Below are positions 24,710 to 41,600 of a stretch of 64,000 nt of DNA, piece after piece. The notes below the pieces were generated by a model, which saw nothing but the letters and a program-made list of their open reading frames with translations, had not been told where the DNA came from and did not search any database. Origin of the DNA: Trichinella spiralis (taxonomy: Eukaryota > Nematoda > Enoplea > Trichinellida > Trichinellidae). Within the stretch, counting starts at the first letter, position 1. Every line of letters begins with the position of its first letter. Position numbers and translations under genes: made by a program. The stretch lies in assembly GCA_000181795.3 (NCBI GenBank), contig CM012955.1, positions 9,985,252 to 10,049,251 on the forward strand. The letters run 5' to 3'.

Positions 24710-25420
24710 AAAGCAAGCAGTGTGATTTCTTTTATTCGTAGAATGAACTTAATTATGCATGCTGGGAAACTCAAATCAAACCTATTGCACATCTTTCAAA
24801 CATGCCTAGTGCTATATAACAGTTTTCATCAAAGCTTTTTCATGCAAAACTTAAATTTCTAGAATACCTTATTAGACACTGAATTACAATTATACATATT
24901 CAAATAATATTATAATTAGTATTATCATAAAACTGCTATGCTGGAGAAGCCATATATTAAAAATATTAAAGAACGTACACTTTGACGCTTACTGTGAAAA
25001 AATCATAAAATTACATTTTATTACAAATTCACCAATTTTATATAATTATGTGACTGAAATACAATGTGGCACCGTATACTTCGAAAATTTAATAACACGA
25101 AAGTAAATTTTGTTGAAATGCAAACAGTATAAAGTACTAAAAATTGTAGGAAATACATTAAGCAACAATGCATAAATGGTAATTTAATAGACATTATCTT
25201 GAAGTATTTTGAAATTCATAATAAATATAAGCATATACAGAAGCTACATTCATAATAATACAGCATATTCTTTAAAATTCGTTAAACTTTAAATAAATTT
25301 TCATGTATTCAAATAAAATTATCTTTGTATCATTAGTCTTAAATTTTGCAATTATCATTAAATAGACGCACGAAACAAACATTCCAACACTCAGAATACA
25401 ATTTTACAAACGCGCTGGTT
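24710..25420. other. AT-rich spacer before the pseudogene
   Basis: About 700 bases with no coding signal. Nothing resembling the signal-peptide exon of the intact glycoprotein gene is found here, which supports reading the following copy as 5'-truncated. Confidence 0.55.
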
Positions 25421-27830
25421 GAAATTACAATACCATTTACAGCCTTGCCCACCGCAGTTCATATAAAATTTGGAAATGACGATTCGACATTGTTCAACAA
25501 CGACTATGATGAATCAACACAAAATATATCCACTACCCACAAATCAGAAGAGACTCAGCATGATGAAAATTCACAAAACCCTACTAGTGTTAAGGAACCA
25601 ATCCCATCAATGGAACCAGGCAACAAAGAAGCAGAAAACAAAATGGAAATGGAAAACTCTGCTCCTGTTGAAAATGAATTTCTGCCGCCGTTGAATGCCA
25701 CCATTAAGGAAAATATTCCAAGTATTTCAACAACACAAATATCACAAAATGGAGAAACCAACATACAATTGCAACCTGAATCAATTCCAACAAAAGACGC
25801 TGATTCTGATAAACAATTTTCAGTAGCAGTCAACAAACAAATTATCACAACAATTGAAGAAATTTATGAGCATTTAAATGAAACCCACGTTGAAACGTTG
25901 CCTGAAGAAAATGCAAATCTGCCGAATGAAGAACAGCAAACGCAACAAGAAACATTCGCACCGATGAAGAATTATTTCATGAGAAACAAAAAATTATCCA
26001 AACCCATACTGTGGACGATAACCCACTTCAAGGTAATAATTATTATTATTTAAAAATGAATTTATCGTGTTACAAATATTTTGTATATAGAAGAAAAAGA
26101 AGAAAATATGACCAAAGAAACCACTAGAACGATAATTACCGAAACCACTGCACAACTGGAAAATGACATGCAATCTGATGAAGAAAAAGAAGCTATTTTG
26201 GAAGGTAATACACAAACAAATGCAACTTATGAATCTGAACAATTTTTCAATCTAACCGAATATGAAAAACCTACTGTTGTCCAAGGTAGGAATTACGTGA
26301 AAATTGAAGAAAAAAATTATTAATCTCAACACTGGTAACATTTAGATGTTACAAATATATCAGAACCAAGTAATGCAGAAAATGAACAACATATTCAAGA
26401 AAGCAATACAAAAATGACAAACATACCTGAAAGCACCTTGGTCGGTGTTACGGAAACAGTGGATGATGCTCAAATGACTGATGAATCGAACGAAAGCCCC
26501 ACTGATACTGCAACAATAGATGCGAATATTGTTCCTGCATCTACGGTGATTCAAACGGAAGCTACCATATCCAGTGCAGATGAAGCAATCGAAGACTTTA
26601 CGACCGAAAACGTGCTTGATTTGAACAACCAGCTAACAACATCCATTTTGGAGACGGCAAAGGAAGTTGCAGCATCAGAAAAACACGAAACAATTTCTCC
26701 AACGAATGCACCTGAAACAAATGTGAATATTCATAAAAATGCAACTGAATATTTGCCAGTTGAAACAGAAACGACAAAATCCACTGGCCACAACGGAATC
26801 TGGCCATTGGTAACATCGAATGGGATGATGCATTGACGGACAAATCATCATGGCAATTCAGAAAACTTAGTAATGAAATCCAATCCGGGGTATGTATGCA
26901 TTTCAAACAATTTACCATTTCCAAAATTCTTCTCCATTTTCTTCGTTCCAATATCTTTACAGTTGCTCAACGTACTGAATACAATCATTCCAGAAAAAGT
27001 TTCCGAAATCAAAGTGACAAATATTGAGTAAATATTGTTGGAAACGAATTCTGTTCTGTGCAAATTGCCATCTATCAAAACTATCAAAAAAAAATTTCTT
27101 CATTTTTTCATACAGTAAGATTGTTTTGACACTGTATAATAGTACCGTACTTTAGACCTGAACATCTCAACATCCAAGGTGATGCAGTATTTATAAATCG
27201 TACTGAACCTATTCTGTCATTGTTGGAAAAGTTTATTGCCAATTTGAAGAAAAATGGCAACCAAATTGGAGACTACTCTGTCGATCCGATGACAACTGCT
27301 TTCAACGTGTTTGTGATGGTGAGTTGAAAAATTTGCATAATTTCCTCAGGTGAGAAGATTTCGAGTGAGCTTCGTCAAGCGATGAGCGAATTCAAAGAGC
27401 CTGAAGAAAAGCCACTTTTGCCCACTTATGTTATTGTTATCATCGCCTATGTACTAGCAATCGCAGCACTGCTCACACTAGCTGTTCTAGTGGTAATTAA
27501 AATTATTCATCCACTCACTCGCTTCGTGGTAATATTGCTTATTTTGCATATTTCAAAAGCGTCATCGCTTCATTGTCGAAGTGGTTCGGAAGTGTTGAAC
27601 AAAAGTATCAAGAATGGAGGTGCCGTGAAAGCGTGGGCTGTAAAGGCAATGCTGAAAATGCAGTGTGCATTCTGTTTAAGATTTTTTTGAACTCTTGGAA
27701 AACCATACATTTAACGGCTTTTCATTTCTACTCAGTCTGGAGCTGTTGTAATCTTCATTTGAAAGAAGTAATTAGTAAACAATAATATCAGCAGTGTGTT
27801 TTGCAATATAAACAATAATATAATATTATG
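25421..27830 (+). pseudogene. Broken 5'-truncated copy of the SEA-domain glycoprotein gene
   Basis: This stretch aligns by eye to 40975-44545 at very high identity, introns included, in the same orientation. Homology begins in the middle of the big exon 5 of the intact gene; no signal-peptide exon or promoter counterpart lies upstream. Lesions seen: loss of about 243 bases (counterpart 41282-41524) and of 15 bases near 25811, both in frame; a one-base deletion at 25960/25961 that shifts the frame and leads to a stop after the splice site; loss of about 560 bases (counterpart about 42599-43158) that also shifts the frame; a 22-base loss near 27294; the TTTCAG acceptor before the cytoplasmic-tail exon changed to TTTCAA; and deletion of the last coding exon region. 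The membrane-spanning exon (27384-27492) is still readable. A non-functional duplicate is the simplest reading; a transcribed remnant is possible. Confidence 0.85.
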
Positions 27831-29180
27831 AAAAGAAACAAAATATTTTTGGTTTTAAAGTCTTAATCCATGCAAACATATCTTTCATGCATGAATGTAA
27901 TAATAAATTATTCATAATACATTACCTTTAATAAAATAGATCTTTAACATTCGCCAATGCTTCAACTTCTTCAAAACTAATTCATAAGCTGCATCATTCT
28001 TTTTTTGATCAGTTTCTTTTTTCATAGGGAGAAATGAGCCTGAAACTTAATTTTGACCACGTTTCTGAATGAATGTATGCCTTACAGTACACTCATATGT
28101 AATGTGGAAGATCGATTTTTCATTTTTATTAAAATGTCAAGCGTTACTTCCATTTGCATAACTTTAATTTAACTCATTTTGAAATCTATATAAATACTCA
28201 ATTATTGTAATAAATTTTATTTTTAAGTTGTTTAACATTAAAAAATAAATTTTAATAAGTATTTTTTTATTCTAGTATTGTATATGTTTACTGTAAAATT
28301 TATCATTTTTAACATGAGAAAACCCACAACTCACTACAGGAACTTTTTTTATATCATTCTAGAAAAACGGTGAGCAAATTGTGTGAACTTTAGATATTAA
28401 AAAGAACAATTTGCGTAAAACTGCAATGTGGTAGAAGTTGTGTATCCAAGAAATGATTAAACATCATGCATCTATATATCTTAACGCCCATCGTGAAGAA
28501 AATTCGTAATGTTACTTTTCGTGACAAATTCGATCAATTCAACATATCGTTACACTTTTATAATCTTGAATTGTGTATTTCAATAGTTTAATAGTCGAAG
28601 GTGAGTTTTACAGAAGCACCAACAGTACCTTCGTACCAACAGTAAGGTAAATAAGGCATTTTTGATTAACAGGGTGTGTTATTTACAGTTGGTTAAAACT
28701 GGCGATAAATTTAAACAGAACATAAATATTTCCAATTTCGATCTTCAATTTTTGAAAATTTTATTGTAAATTTTTCAAAATTGAAGATTTATTCAAGTGA
28801 AAAAAAGAAGTTTTGTTTTGTTAATCCGTTGAAATTGTCGCCAAAGTTCCAGAAAGTTGAAAGAAAGAAAGAATTTTTGTTTGAAAACATCAAACCAGTT
28901 TCAAAACTTGAGAATAACATTTTACAATAATTACGCTCAACATGAATATTTGAATGACAACTGCAATGAAATGCAAAAAATTTTAAATTAATGCAAATAT
29001 TACAAATACTCGAAGAAGTTCAAATACGAAAAACAAATGTGAGTTTATCCAAAAAAAATTGAATCATGATTCAGTTTACAATCAAATACAATATGCAATA
29101 TAATAAATAATAAACAGGCAATCGGCTAAAAATTTTCTCGGAAAAATAACAAATGTCATTTTAACAAAAGTGCAAAGTCA
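27831..29180. other. AT-rich spacer, no gene seen
   Basis: About 1.35 kb with strong A/T runs and no supported exon on either strand. It should contain the 3'UTR of the minus-strand zinc-finger gene at its upper end. Confidence 0.55.
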
Positions 29181-31462
<2,282 letters not shown>

Positions 31463-34400
31463 CGAACAACAATCAGCTGCAATGTTCAGGTTTGAACATT
31501 CATTTCAGTTGCTTGTGTGGAGGGTGAAATTTTCATTTTATTTCACTTTCTTATTAAAAGCATCTTAATATTGTATGATGAACAACGAATGGTTTCGTGT
31601 ATAAAATGAACGCAAGAAGGCGTGACAAATTAACCTATGATCAACTGAGGCAATTGTGAAGGTGATATTCGAATCACCTCAACAGATCAATCAGTAGACC
31701 AACGATTAAAAGTTTTGCTTGATATTCAATGTTTAGGCGCTATTGAAAAACAAATGAATCCTTGCTCGCGGTCAATTAAACAGGATTTTCCGAAGCGCAA
31801 CTAATACAGCAGAAATCCACAATATGAATATTTCAATTACACACCTGCGTAGACAATTGAAGAAGCCGCTACAACATTCAACACTGCACCTGCTTTCTAA
31901 TTGGTCGAAACTTTTACAGTATTCAACCAAGAAACCTTAGATGAAATTTTTTCAAAGAGATAAAAAAAATTTTTTTTAATTCTTCCACTTGAAGAAGGTG
32001 CTGCTGCTGTTAACTGTGGACAAGTGATTTAGCAGTGGTTTATTTCCTTATCACCACGTGCTTTAGTGTTTTCAATAAATTTATTTCCTTTTTCGTTTTT
32101 CACCGCTTAGAATTCACACTTGGACTACACTCAAACGTGTGGATTATAATTTTATGGATTTCTTTAATATTGTTTTTTTTTAAAAAAAGTAAATTTATCC
32201 CATTTTCAACAATTCAGATACTGTTTTACATTATGGAGCTGCATTGATGAGGAAAACTGCTTTCCAACATGGAGAACTTTGGAAAATAAAAAAAATATTA
32301 TTTTATAAAAGATGGAATCATTCAAATTTATTGAATTAGCTTGATAATTTTCAATATTTATGTACAGAGTGAAGCACTAATCAGAATAATTATACGTCAA
32401 AAAACAGGAATGCACATACCCCGCGCATTTGAAAAAATGCAACACCGTTATAAGTATTTTAATAAACAAATAAGCTGTTTATTGAAAATAAATTCAACAT
32501 TTTCTCATCACGCTGTGTAACAGTAACCAAATATATGCTTTGAACAAAGTTTCACAAAACTGTTTAAATTAATTTAACATTCATCTTAGCTTTTTAAGTA
32601 GAAAACTACGATCTTAGCTATACTTTATGTAGCTAATTAAAATTTTCGAAATATGCTATTTGAAAACAACCACTCAATTTTATTCATAAAAATCTGAAAT
32701 CATGTACCAACCAAGAAAAAAATCTTTAATAATTTTTGTTTATTGAAAAATTAAAAAGCTTTATCTTCTATCAGCTTTAATATACAGCGTAGAAGCAAAA
32801 AGGCAATAGATTTTCCTGGTGATGTTGAAATAACTTAAAACAGTTGTTTTGTGTGGAACTTATTTATCAATGTTGTCAAGACAACTAAACACGGTCATTT
32901 TGCGAAGATAAGAAATTGCACAAATGAAAAATGCCAGTGAACAATATAATCTATCATAAAATAAATGAAATAAGCGCGTCAAACAATGTTCTGACTAATT
33001 CAATAGCACTGCATTGCGTTTGATAAGCAGCCAAAAAAGTCTTGCATACTACTTTAAAATCATGCATGCTTAGTCATTTTCAGAATTCAAATTGTTTCTA
33101 TAAAACTGTATGTTTCAAAAAAGTGAGTAGCTCTATTCCACTGAATGAACAGATCATAATTTATCAAGCAGCTCACGAAACTAAAAAATGGACAGTGTAA
33201 ATTTCCCAAGAACTCCCTGAAATGCGTTTCAATGCTCAAATTAAAAGCAAACTGCTACGTGGTCAAAATTGGAGTAAGAAAAGTCAAAATCAATAACGCT
33301 AATCAATCAATGATTGTACATTAAAAACAAAATATTTTCAATACAATGATTTGTTAAATCAGCAATTCAGCAGAAACAGTATGACAATTTTTCAAATATA
33401 TGTTTAATTAATTTTTTCTCAAGTCAAGTATTTTCATATTCCAAAATTAAATGACAACTTCCAAAAAAGAGAACAGATACAAAAATGCATAATGACAATC
33501 AAGATTGATAAGAATTAGCGGGTATTCAAAATTATAACAACAAAGGCTGACCATGAAGATTATTAATTGAATTTTAATAAGCAGTTAAATCAAATTTTTA
33601 TTACATTTTACACAGACACAATATTTATTTAAATACAATTTTATAGATAAAATGCATACCATTTGCACTGCATTTTAATTTGCATAATAGTTCAGAAAAT
33701 AAAAAATCCAAAAAGCATTTAACTTTTCATAAAGGTCAAACAAAATATACTTTTAATACTGTTCAAATTTCATATTTTCAAATTGCTAAACGGCAATGTT
33801 TAAAAATAAGTACAAACAGTCATAATTAAAATTACCACAATTCATTCATAGCTGCTGCTTATTTATCATACCTAATTCCTAGATAAAATACAAACAATGA
33901 AAAAGTATTCTATTATTATTATCATTATCCTTCGATTATATGTAAAAAATTTAACAGTTAACAAATAAAATTCTGCTTAATTATCAAATAAATTGCTAAT
34001 AAAAAAAACGGAAGCATTTTTAAAAAAATTTTTGCCTATTTTTGAGAAGAATACTAAACAACAATTGATGATTGAAAATATTGAGAATATCGTCGTATTT
34101 TACAAATTCATAACAACTGTTTCTGAAAATATTTTCATCTTACAGTGCTTGTACTTCATGTTTAATCTCGACAATTTCTCTACAGTAGTTATTTCAAAGT
34201 AAAATTATCCTACTAAAATTCAATAGATGAAGAAACGAAAAATCATTTTTGCTGCATATTAATAAACTGAACTAGATTAAAATTATGATAGATAGTGAAG
34301 CTTAAGTTTGAAAAATCAAACGAAACGGAGAACTTCAATGCAAATTTAACGCTTCGATAAAGTATATATTGTGTAAATAAAGGGCATTGACTTTGTAACG

Positions 34401-35640
34401 AGTTGTTATTGAATGAAGAGCTGTTTAGCTTCACTTTTGTGACGTAATATGTTTTGGAATTCATAAATATCTATTTTCCAATGCTAAAAGTTCCATATTT
34501 TTCAAAAATTAACCTTGAATAATGGAAAAAGAAACGGAAAGATTAATCATGCATCTTGATGACGTTTTCTAGAGTTTGGTTCAAATTTATTTGATAAAGT
34601 TATTGATATGGTCTTCTGTTGGAAATCTATTACAGTTCTATTTCAAGCAGGGATCATTATTTTTATTTCACTTTGCTCATTAAAATAGACTTGCCAGTTT
34701 AATGAAAAATACTACAAATTATCATCATTCAAATTTCAAAACATACAAACAGGAAAATTTTGTTGCCATTCAAAATAAAAGCCAATATGAAAATTTTTTA
34801 AATTTCTGATATCTGCTTTGCGTATGATTTAAATTGCACATTCTCTTTAAAGCATTAATAATACTTTATATTATATACATTTATTTATTTATATTTATTA
34901 ACCGTATCTTTGAAAAAATTTCAAACATTTGCATACGAGGTAGTGCAAAGTTGAAAATTAAATTTGGCTGAAATTTAAAGTCTGTTCAATTGAATTATTA
35001 ACAAAAACATGATCGAAATGAAGAAATAAAAGAAGTAATAAAAATGAAATAAAATTTCATCTAAAACCTTCATGAACATATATATGTATATACGCGTATG
35101 TGTGTGGGTGCTTAGTCACTTTAGCAGTTAGTCAGCTAGATCATGCACAGTGTTACTATGCCAATACTAAATAGAACAATGTACAACAAAGCAACTTTGT
35201 TTGGTTAATTTTAAAACTGTATATATTTTAATCGATAGAACGTTTTCAAGCTGAACTGTAAAATGAGTCGAATTTTGCCCACAAATGACTGCTCTGAGTG
35301 AGAGAGCGTGTGATTCTCGGTTGCTAGGATAAATAAAGCGAAACTACAAATTTTTCACTTGACAATTATTCGCTTGCAATTATTTGATCAACTGATTTGC
35401 AACACAACAAAATAAGCATGACAAGAAATTTTTTTCCCAAAACTGCCTACCGTACAATTAACACAAAACGACAGCCACCCCATCTGGTGGTAGAGGTTTC
35501 GATTTGACCTTAAATTCTGACAACCTATTTGATAGCGAGCTACGTTTTTGCCCAGTTTCATGTGGCATTTTTTATACTTGCTTGCCTGTGCAATACCCGT
35601 CTCCCCGATGGCTTCACCGTTGCCGTTGTTGAGAAATTTC
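31463..35640. other. Divergent spacer between the zinc-finger and SEA-glycoprotein genes
   Basis: About 4.2 kb, strongly AT-rich. I find no exon with family similarity; ORFs of 60-73 codons are at the length expected by chance. The two flanking genes read outward, so their promoters lie at the two ends. The last 250 bases are less AT-rich and contain overlapping ORFs around the signal-peptide exon. Confidence 0.5.
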
Positions 35641-38600
35641 ATGCTTCATAAAATGTTGATCATTTATGGATGTTTTACAGTTCTGCTTCTCAGCGGACAT
35701 GCGCATCCTTCGACAATTAACAAACACACCAATATAGGTAAGTTTTTTGCTTCCTTGTTTTGTCATGAAAACGTTCTCTCATTTAATCTACACTAAATGG
35801 CCTTGATGTTATTTCTCCAAAGTGAAGTTTTTCTTAAAGTTTCATTAATACACATATCTAAATAGTTAAGTGGGGGAAAAAACCAAAAAAATCAACGTTC
35901 AAAGGACAAACAAAAGAACAGGGAGAACCTTTCAGTTGATAGCTTGGAATTTTCCCTCATTTAAAACATCCTTCAAATGCTAACTTGGACAACGAATTAG
36001 TTGCAAAATTGTCGACAAAAGTTTTGCAAATTTTTTGCATACAGAGAAAGCATTTTTTGAAATTAACCAGAGCAAATGCAATTGCATTCATTTTTTTAAA
36101 AGTAAAAATTAATAATTTAATTAAATTATATCGTCATGCTATGCTGTCGATTATTCTATCATTAAATAGTTGTGCATTGCAAACGTTTTCCTGTTCGCAA
36201 AGTTGAATGTGCAATTATAATTTTATCGGCGAACTGCGCATTCACCATCGGCTAGTTTCACTCGTCAGATTCACTGAAAATCAATCAGCATGCAACAGTG
36301 CGTTTGCTAAAAAAAGCTTTTTTCTCATTTTTAAAAAAAGCACAGCTAACTGATACAAACAAAACAGTGGGACAGTATTTTTTTGCCTGTGAGGTAATGA
36401 ATGAAGCATGCCAAATTGAAAACGGAATTGACGGTTGACTTGTTCATATTATTCCCAACTGATCAGTGTTATTAATAATTTATCTTTCTTTCCTCCTTTT
36501 CTTTTCTATTCTTTATCAGATGTTCAGCTTTTGCACAACAATCGAACTAAAAATTATCATTCTCATTGCATATGCAAACCGTCCAGCGCATATTATCCAG
36601 CTTTCCATGCTAAACCATTGCAAAATCATCAATTGAAACTAGGAACAGATCAATGTTTCCCATTCCGTTTAGTTTAAAATTTTTAAATAACAAAAAACCA
36701 AACACTTCAATAATAGAATTGTTTGTCACAATGCCCTTTCAGAAATACTGCAACTTTGAGTCATGCAAAGCAGAATGTAAAATTGCATTTTACAATTCAT
36801 TGGACGTTCACAAATAAAAAATTGGCAACAGTTGATGCAGAAAAAAGCTTCTTCTCTTTCACGGATGTAGAAAAAGCTTCTATTTATTTATTCAGAAAAA
36901 AACTTCCCAATTGTCTCTCGCATAAAAGCAAAAATTCAAATCATTCCAAAAAAAGAAACACAAGCAATGAATAATCTGCTCCTTCTGACAAATGGAATGC
37001 TAAGTTACAGGCAAAGCGAAAATACCGTTTGTTGAAAGCCAACAAAAAAAACAATGATTTCAAACGTATTTCAACAGCATTTTGTTTGAATTCACACCAT
37101 TTGTTTCACAATACTTCGATTATATTAACATTTGCTAAATGTTCAAATATTTATATTTATGATGCAGTTTATTTATAAAATGATTTAAATGGAAAGTTGA
37201 AAATCATGGACAATTTGTAACTTCCTTTATGAAGTTTAATTTTAGATTTTATCACAAAGTAATATTATACAATGCCATGTAATTGATACAGCCGCACTGC
37301 ATTTGCTTTCAATGATGTACAAATTCATTTCTTTTAATGTACAAACTTCACACTGCCTATGGTTGTTTTCAAAAGTTTTAATCAGACAATATTTTCAAAT
37401 AAATGAATAATAGACTGAAAAAGATCTAGATGAACTGAAATTATTTCTCCATTTCTTCACAGATATAATATAAAATTTGCAAATGTGCGGATTCATTTAA
37501 TAATGGAAGTGCTAACTGGATTATAAAGTTTCCCAGAGCGGAGCATGTTATTTATTTTTCAATTTGAAATATGCTTATCTTCCTAAACCCATAATACAGT
37601 TAGATTTCAATAAATTAAAAAAATTTTCAGTTGCAATTAATATATATTATATATATAATTTATCAGTTTGCATTGCAGTTGAATAGCACAAATGAAAACG
37701 CTTGGACAAAGTGAGAAAACTGTATGTAGTGCCAATGCTTGAACAGTTGTCATCGATAAAACTAACCAAAGTAAGGAAACTGTAATGAAATGATGAAACT
37801 AATTAGAAGTTACAGGTATTCGATCAAAATAAATTCCCATCTTCTGATAAAAACACATAATATATACGCTAAACATTGATGCAGTGAACTGAAACTAAAA
37901 GTCAGAATCAAAAAAATTGCTCAATCTAGACAGTATCTTTCAAAATAGCTCAGATGAATGAATGGTTGTCAGGTTGAAGATTGATTCTAAATCAAAAAGT
38001 GAGCTGCTTTTCAAAGTGCTCGACAAAGTTTCACATTGGAATATCTGCTCAGTCAATTCTGAGACTGCAACAATGTTATTATTAATATGTCTTATAAATC
38101 TTTTGATTTTTTCTAAATTACAAGATATAAATAAATATACATGTATGTACTTTTGAGCGTGCATATGCAAAAAAACCAAAAAATAAATAAATAGGATGTA
38201 CATTTTTCCTTTTATATAAAATTCAGTTTTCAAGTAACCTTATACGATTGGGAAGAGCCGTAAAATGAGAAAAGCTTGAAAATTAATTCAAAAAGAACAA
38301 ACATCAAAATTGATTTAAGCTACAGTTCCTCTTTGTTCGAGTACATCTTTTTAAATTTGAAAGAAACTGTTTGCATTACAAGTGGGTTGAAAAATGCTTT
38401 TCGAATAAAATGCATTCATAAATTATTGTTGCAAAATGAAGAGTGCTCAAATTTCTCATTGTAATTTCAATAGAATTTAAACTGTTGACGTGATTCAAAA
38501 TGACAACCACTCCTGAAATAGACTCAAGTTTAAAATCACCTTAAGGAACGTGTCTCATGATAAAGTATTCTAGTTGATTACTTTTGAAATAATTTGCAAT

Positions 38601-41600
38601 TGTGCCGTTACTTTTAAAAAATATGATAAAATTTATCTTCAAGCCATTTTTTATTTATAGCAACAACAGTTCTATATTCGACCAATGACGACAATTTATA
38701 ATTAAGAACAATACGAGAGAGTTGTATATTTCGTTATGAAAAATTCACCACGTTTATTATTAGAAGTGTGCTGAAATGTAGCAGCTTCATCAGCAGGCAG
38801 TTTTAATGCTTTTCTTTTAAATTACTTTGCAAAAGCCAAATTTAAAAAGAAAAAACAAAAAACAAAGGCAAAAATAATGAATATCTTAATATTAAAGCAA
38901 TAATTTGTTGCTCATTGTATGTTGTTTGTGCAAAAATGGGCATCAATGAATAATGATTCACGGCTGCACGCAAAACGTCCTTTATTTTGTGAAGGTCACA
39001 TGTTTTTGAATACGTAAGCATTCCCTGGGGCCCCAAACACCGCTTCATTGACCTCGTTTGAAAACATCTGCTTTCCGCCGTATGCCAGCCAGAAGGAAGC
39101 TGGTGACGTGCTTTTTCCGTTTGGTTTTTCAAATGACAAGTCAGTTTACAAAATGATACAGAAAAGACCTTTAGTTCAGAGATAACACGCAAAACAAAGC
39201 TCATCAAATATGAAGCATTTTTCAACATATCAAAGTTATCCGGTTTCATACAATATACACAACATATATACACAATTTTAAACAGAACCGGCCAATTGCA
39301 TTTGGTAAAATTCACTGGTTGGGAAAAATAAATATAAAATGTAATATTAAAGAAACTGCTGACATGAATAATTACAAGAAAAAGTGAAACAGTTCCATTT
39401 GCCTGCATCTAACTGTATCTTGTTGTCAACTATTCGAGGAGTGCAAACTTCTTTGTCCGCTTTTAAAGATCGAGAAAAACCTGAATTAAATTCTCTTTTT
39501 CGAAAATTTAATATTGAACACCACCGATAGGATCGCCCCTTTACATATGCTCTAAATTTGAAAATACCCAAAGTGGAGAAATGATGTGAAAATTAGATTC
39601 TTCATCGCCACAGATTCTGCATAGATTAAATTACAAACTTTAGTAGCCACTGAAAGTTAACTTTCAACAACAGTACAAGGTCAGCAATTTAAAATATTAA
39701 ATTTCTGTTCAAATAAATTTTTGCAATAAATACTGCTTTATTGCAGTTTTGAATAATCGTTTCAATGTAATAAATTTCCAGAAACGTTTCAAGTCTCACG
39801 AGATCTGCATACAGTTGGACATGGTAAGATCGATGATACGAAAATTACAAATCAGCACGGTCTTACAAAGACAGCTACATCTGAACATGATCAATTGTAC
39901 ACAGCAGCTAAACAAGCCAGCGCTATCAAAAACGATCAACCTATTAGTGATCAAACAAACTGGATGAATTCGAAAGAAGATTTGGTAAAATTACTTTTCG
40001 ACAAATACAGTCGTGCTGCGGATGCGTTGAATCAGATCAATCAACAAAGACATACTACACCGTTGAGTCAAGAGGAAATGATACAGCTTGGTGAGACGTT
40101 CGAAGCCACATTGAATAATCTTCTTCAAAACGAAACTGCTCAGATTTTCCACGAACCAACAGAAAATAGCAAAGCTCCAATGCAAAATCTGGCAAACCTA
40201 TTTTTGCACGCCTACAATTCAGTGGTCGGCGGTAGGCCGTTGTCATTTTCAGAAAATTTCATATCTTCCAACATTGCAAATCAACTACTGAATATGCAGC
40301 CAGAATTGGAAATGTTTCGCTCGCAAAGTGACGCCAAACATACAGAACACCCAGTTGCAACTGAATTTCACAATGAACGTTCAAATTCAGCAAAACAACA
40401 TCAAGCACAAGAAATTAACGAACCTACCACCACAACTATACCTCAGTTCAATCAAGTGACCGTTAATTCAATTTTGAAATTGGAAACTGCCCAATCAAAT
40501 CACCAGGATCAAGACGATACGACTGATGATGACGAAAACAGTATATTTAACTTTAAAAAATAAACATAATTTTATTAAAATGAAAATTTCAGGAAAAATC
40601 ATAGAAGACAGTCCAAATTTGCATGAAATACTGCAACAGTTGGATGACCAAAGAAAAATTGAAAACATACACAACGGTATTTTTACCATTACAACTATCA
40701 CAGTAATTATAATAAGACAGTAAAAATTTTTCAGAACACCCGGTGCCAAATGACAATGAACAATCTGATGAAGATAATGAAGATTCGGTATCAAATAGCA
40801 ATGAAACAACAGCAGAGCCCACAATACAAAGTACAATTTTCAATGGTAATAATTAAATGCATATTCAAACAACACTTACGAAACATCATCCATTCTGAAT
40901 TTTTAGAGGACATTAAAACTGAAGACAAAAATTCAAACCCACCTCAACCTGCAATCAGTGAAATTTCGCTAGGTGAAATTAAAATACCATTTACAGCCTT
41001 GCCTACCGCAGTTCATATAAAATTTGGAAATGACGATTTGACATCGTTCAACAACGACTATGATGAATCAATACAAAATATATCCACTACCCACAAACCA
41101 GAAGAGACTCAGCATGATGAAAATTCACAAAACCCTACTAGTGCTATGGAACCAATCCCATCGATGGAACCAGGCAACAAAGAAGCAGAAAACAAAATGG
41201 AAATGGAAAACTCTGCTCCTGTTGAAAATGAATTTCTGCTGCCGTTGAATGCTACCATTAAGGAAAATATTCCAAGCATTTACGAACCAGAAGAGGAGCA
41301 AAAATCACATCCAGTGAACCCAAATATTGAGTCATTTTATTTTTCTGGGGAACATTTTGATAATGAACAACAATCACCACCACTTCCATCACCAAATGAC
41401 GATCAACGACAGAAACAAACGCCAATCGATGAAAATCATTTCAAAAATATACAAGATCATTTGGTTAAAGATGAAAATGAAAAAATAGAAAATGGATCAT
41501 CACATTTCCAAATACCATTTGAATCAACAACACAAATATCACAAAATGGAGAAACCAACATACAATTGCAACCTGAATCAATTCCAACAGAAGACAAATC

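Noticed and set aside
25994-26242. Matching minus-strand ORFs here and at 41807-42055
   Set aside because: They recur only because the underlying segment is duplicated; both are antisense to the SEA gene and its pseudogene.
36520-36676. Possible extra exon after a TTTATCAG acceptor in intron 1 of the SEA gene
   Set aside because: It reaches a stop with no suitable in-phase donor, while exon 1 joins directly to 39782 in frame.
39747-39967. Alternative acceptor TTATTGCAG for SEA-gene exon 2
   Set aside because: That frame stops after about 72 codons. The acceptor at 39781 restores a 252-codon frame that continues through all later exons.
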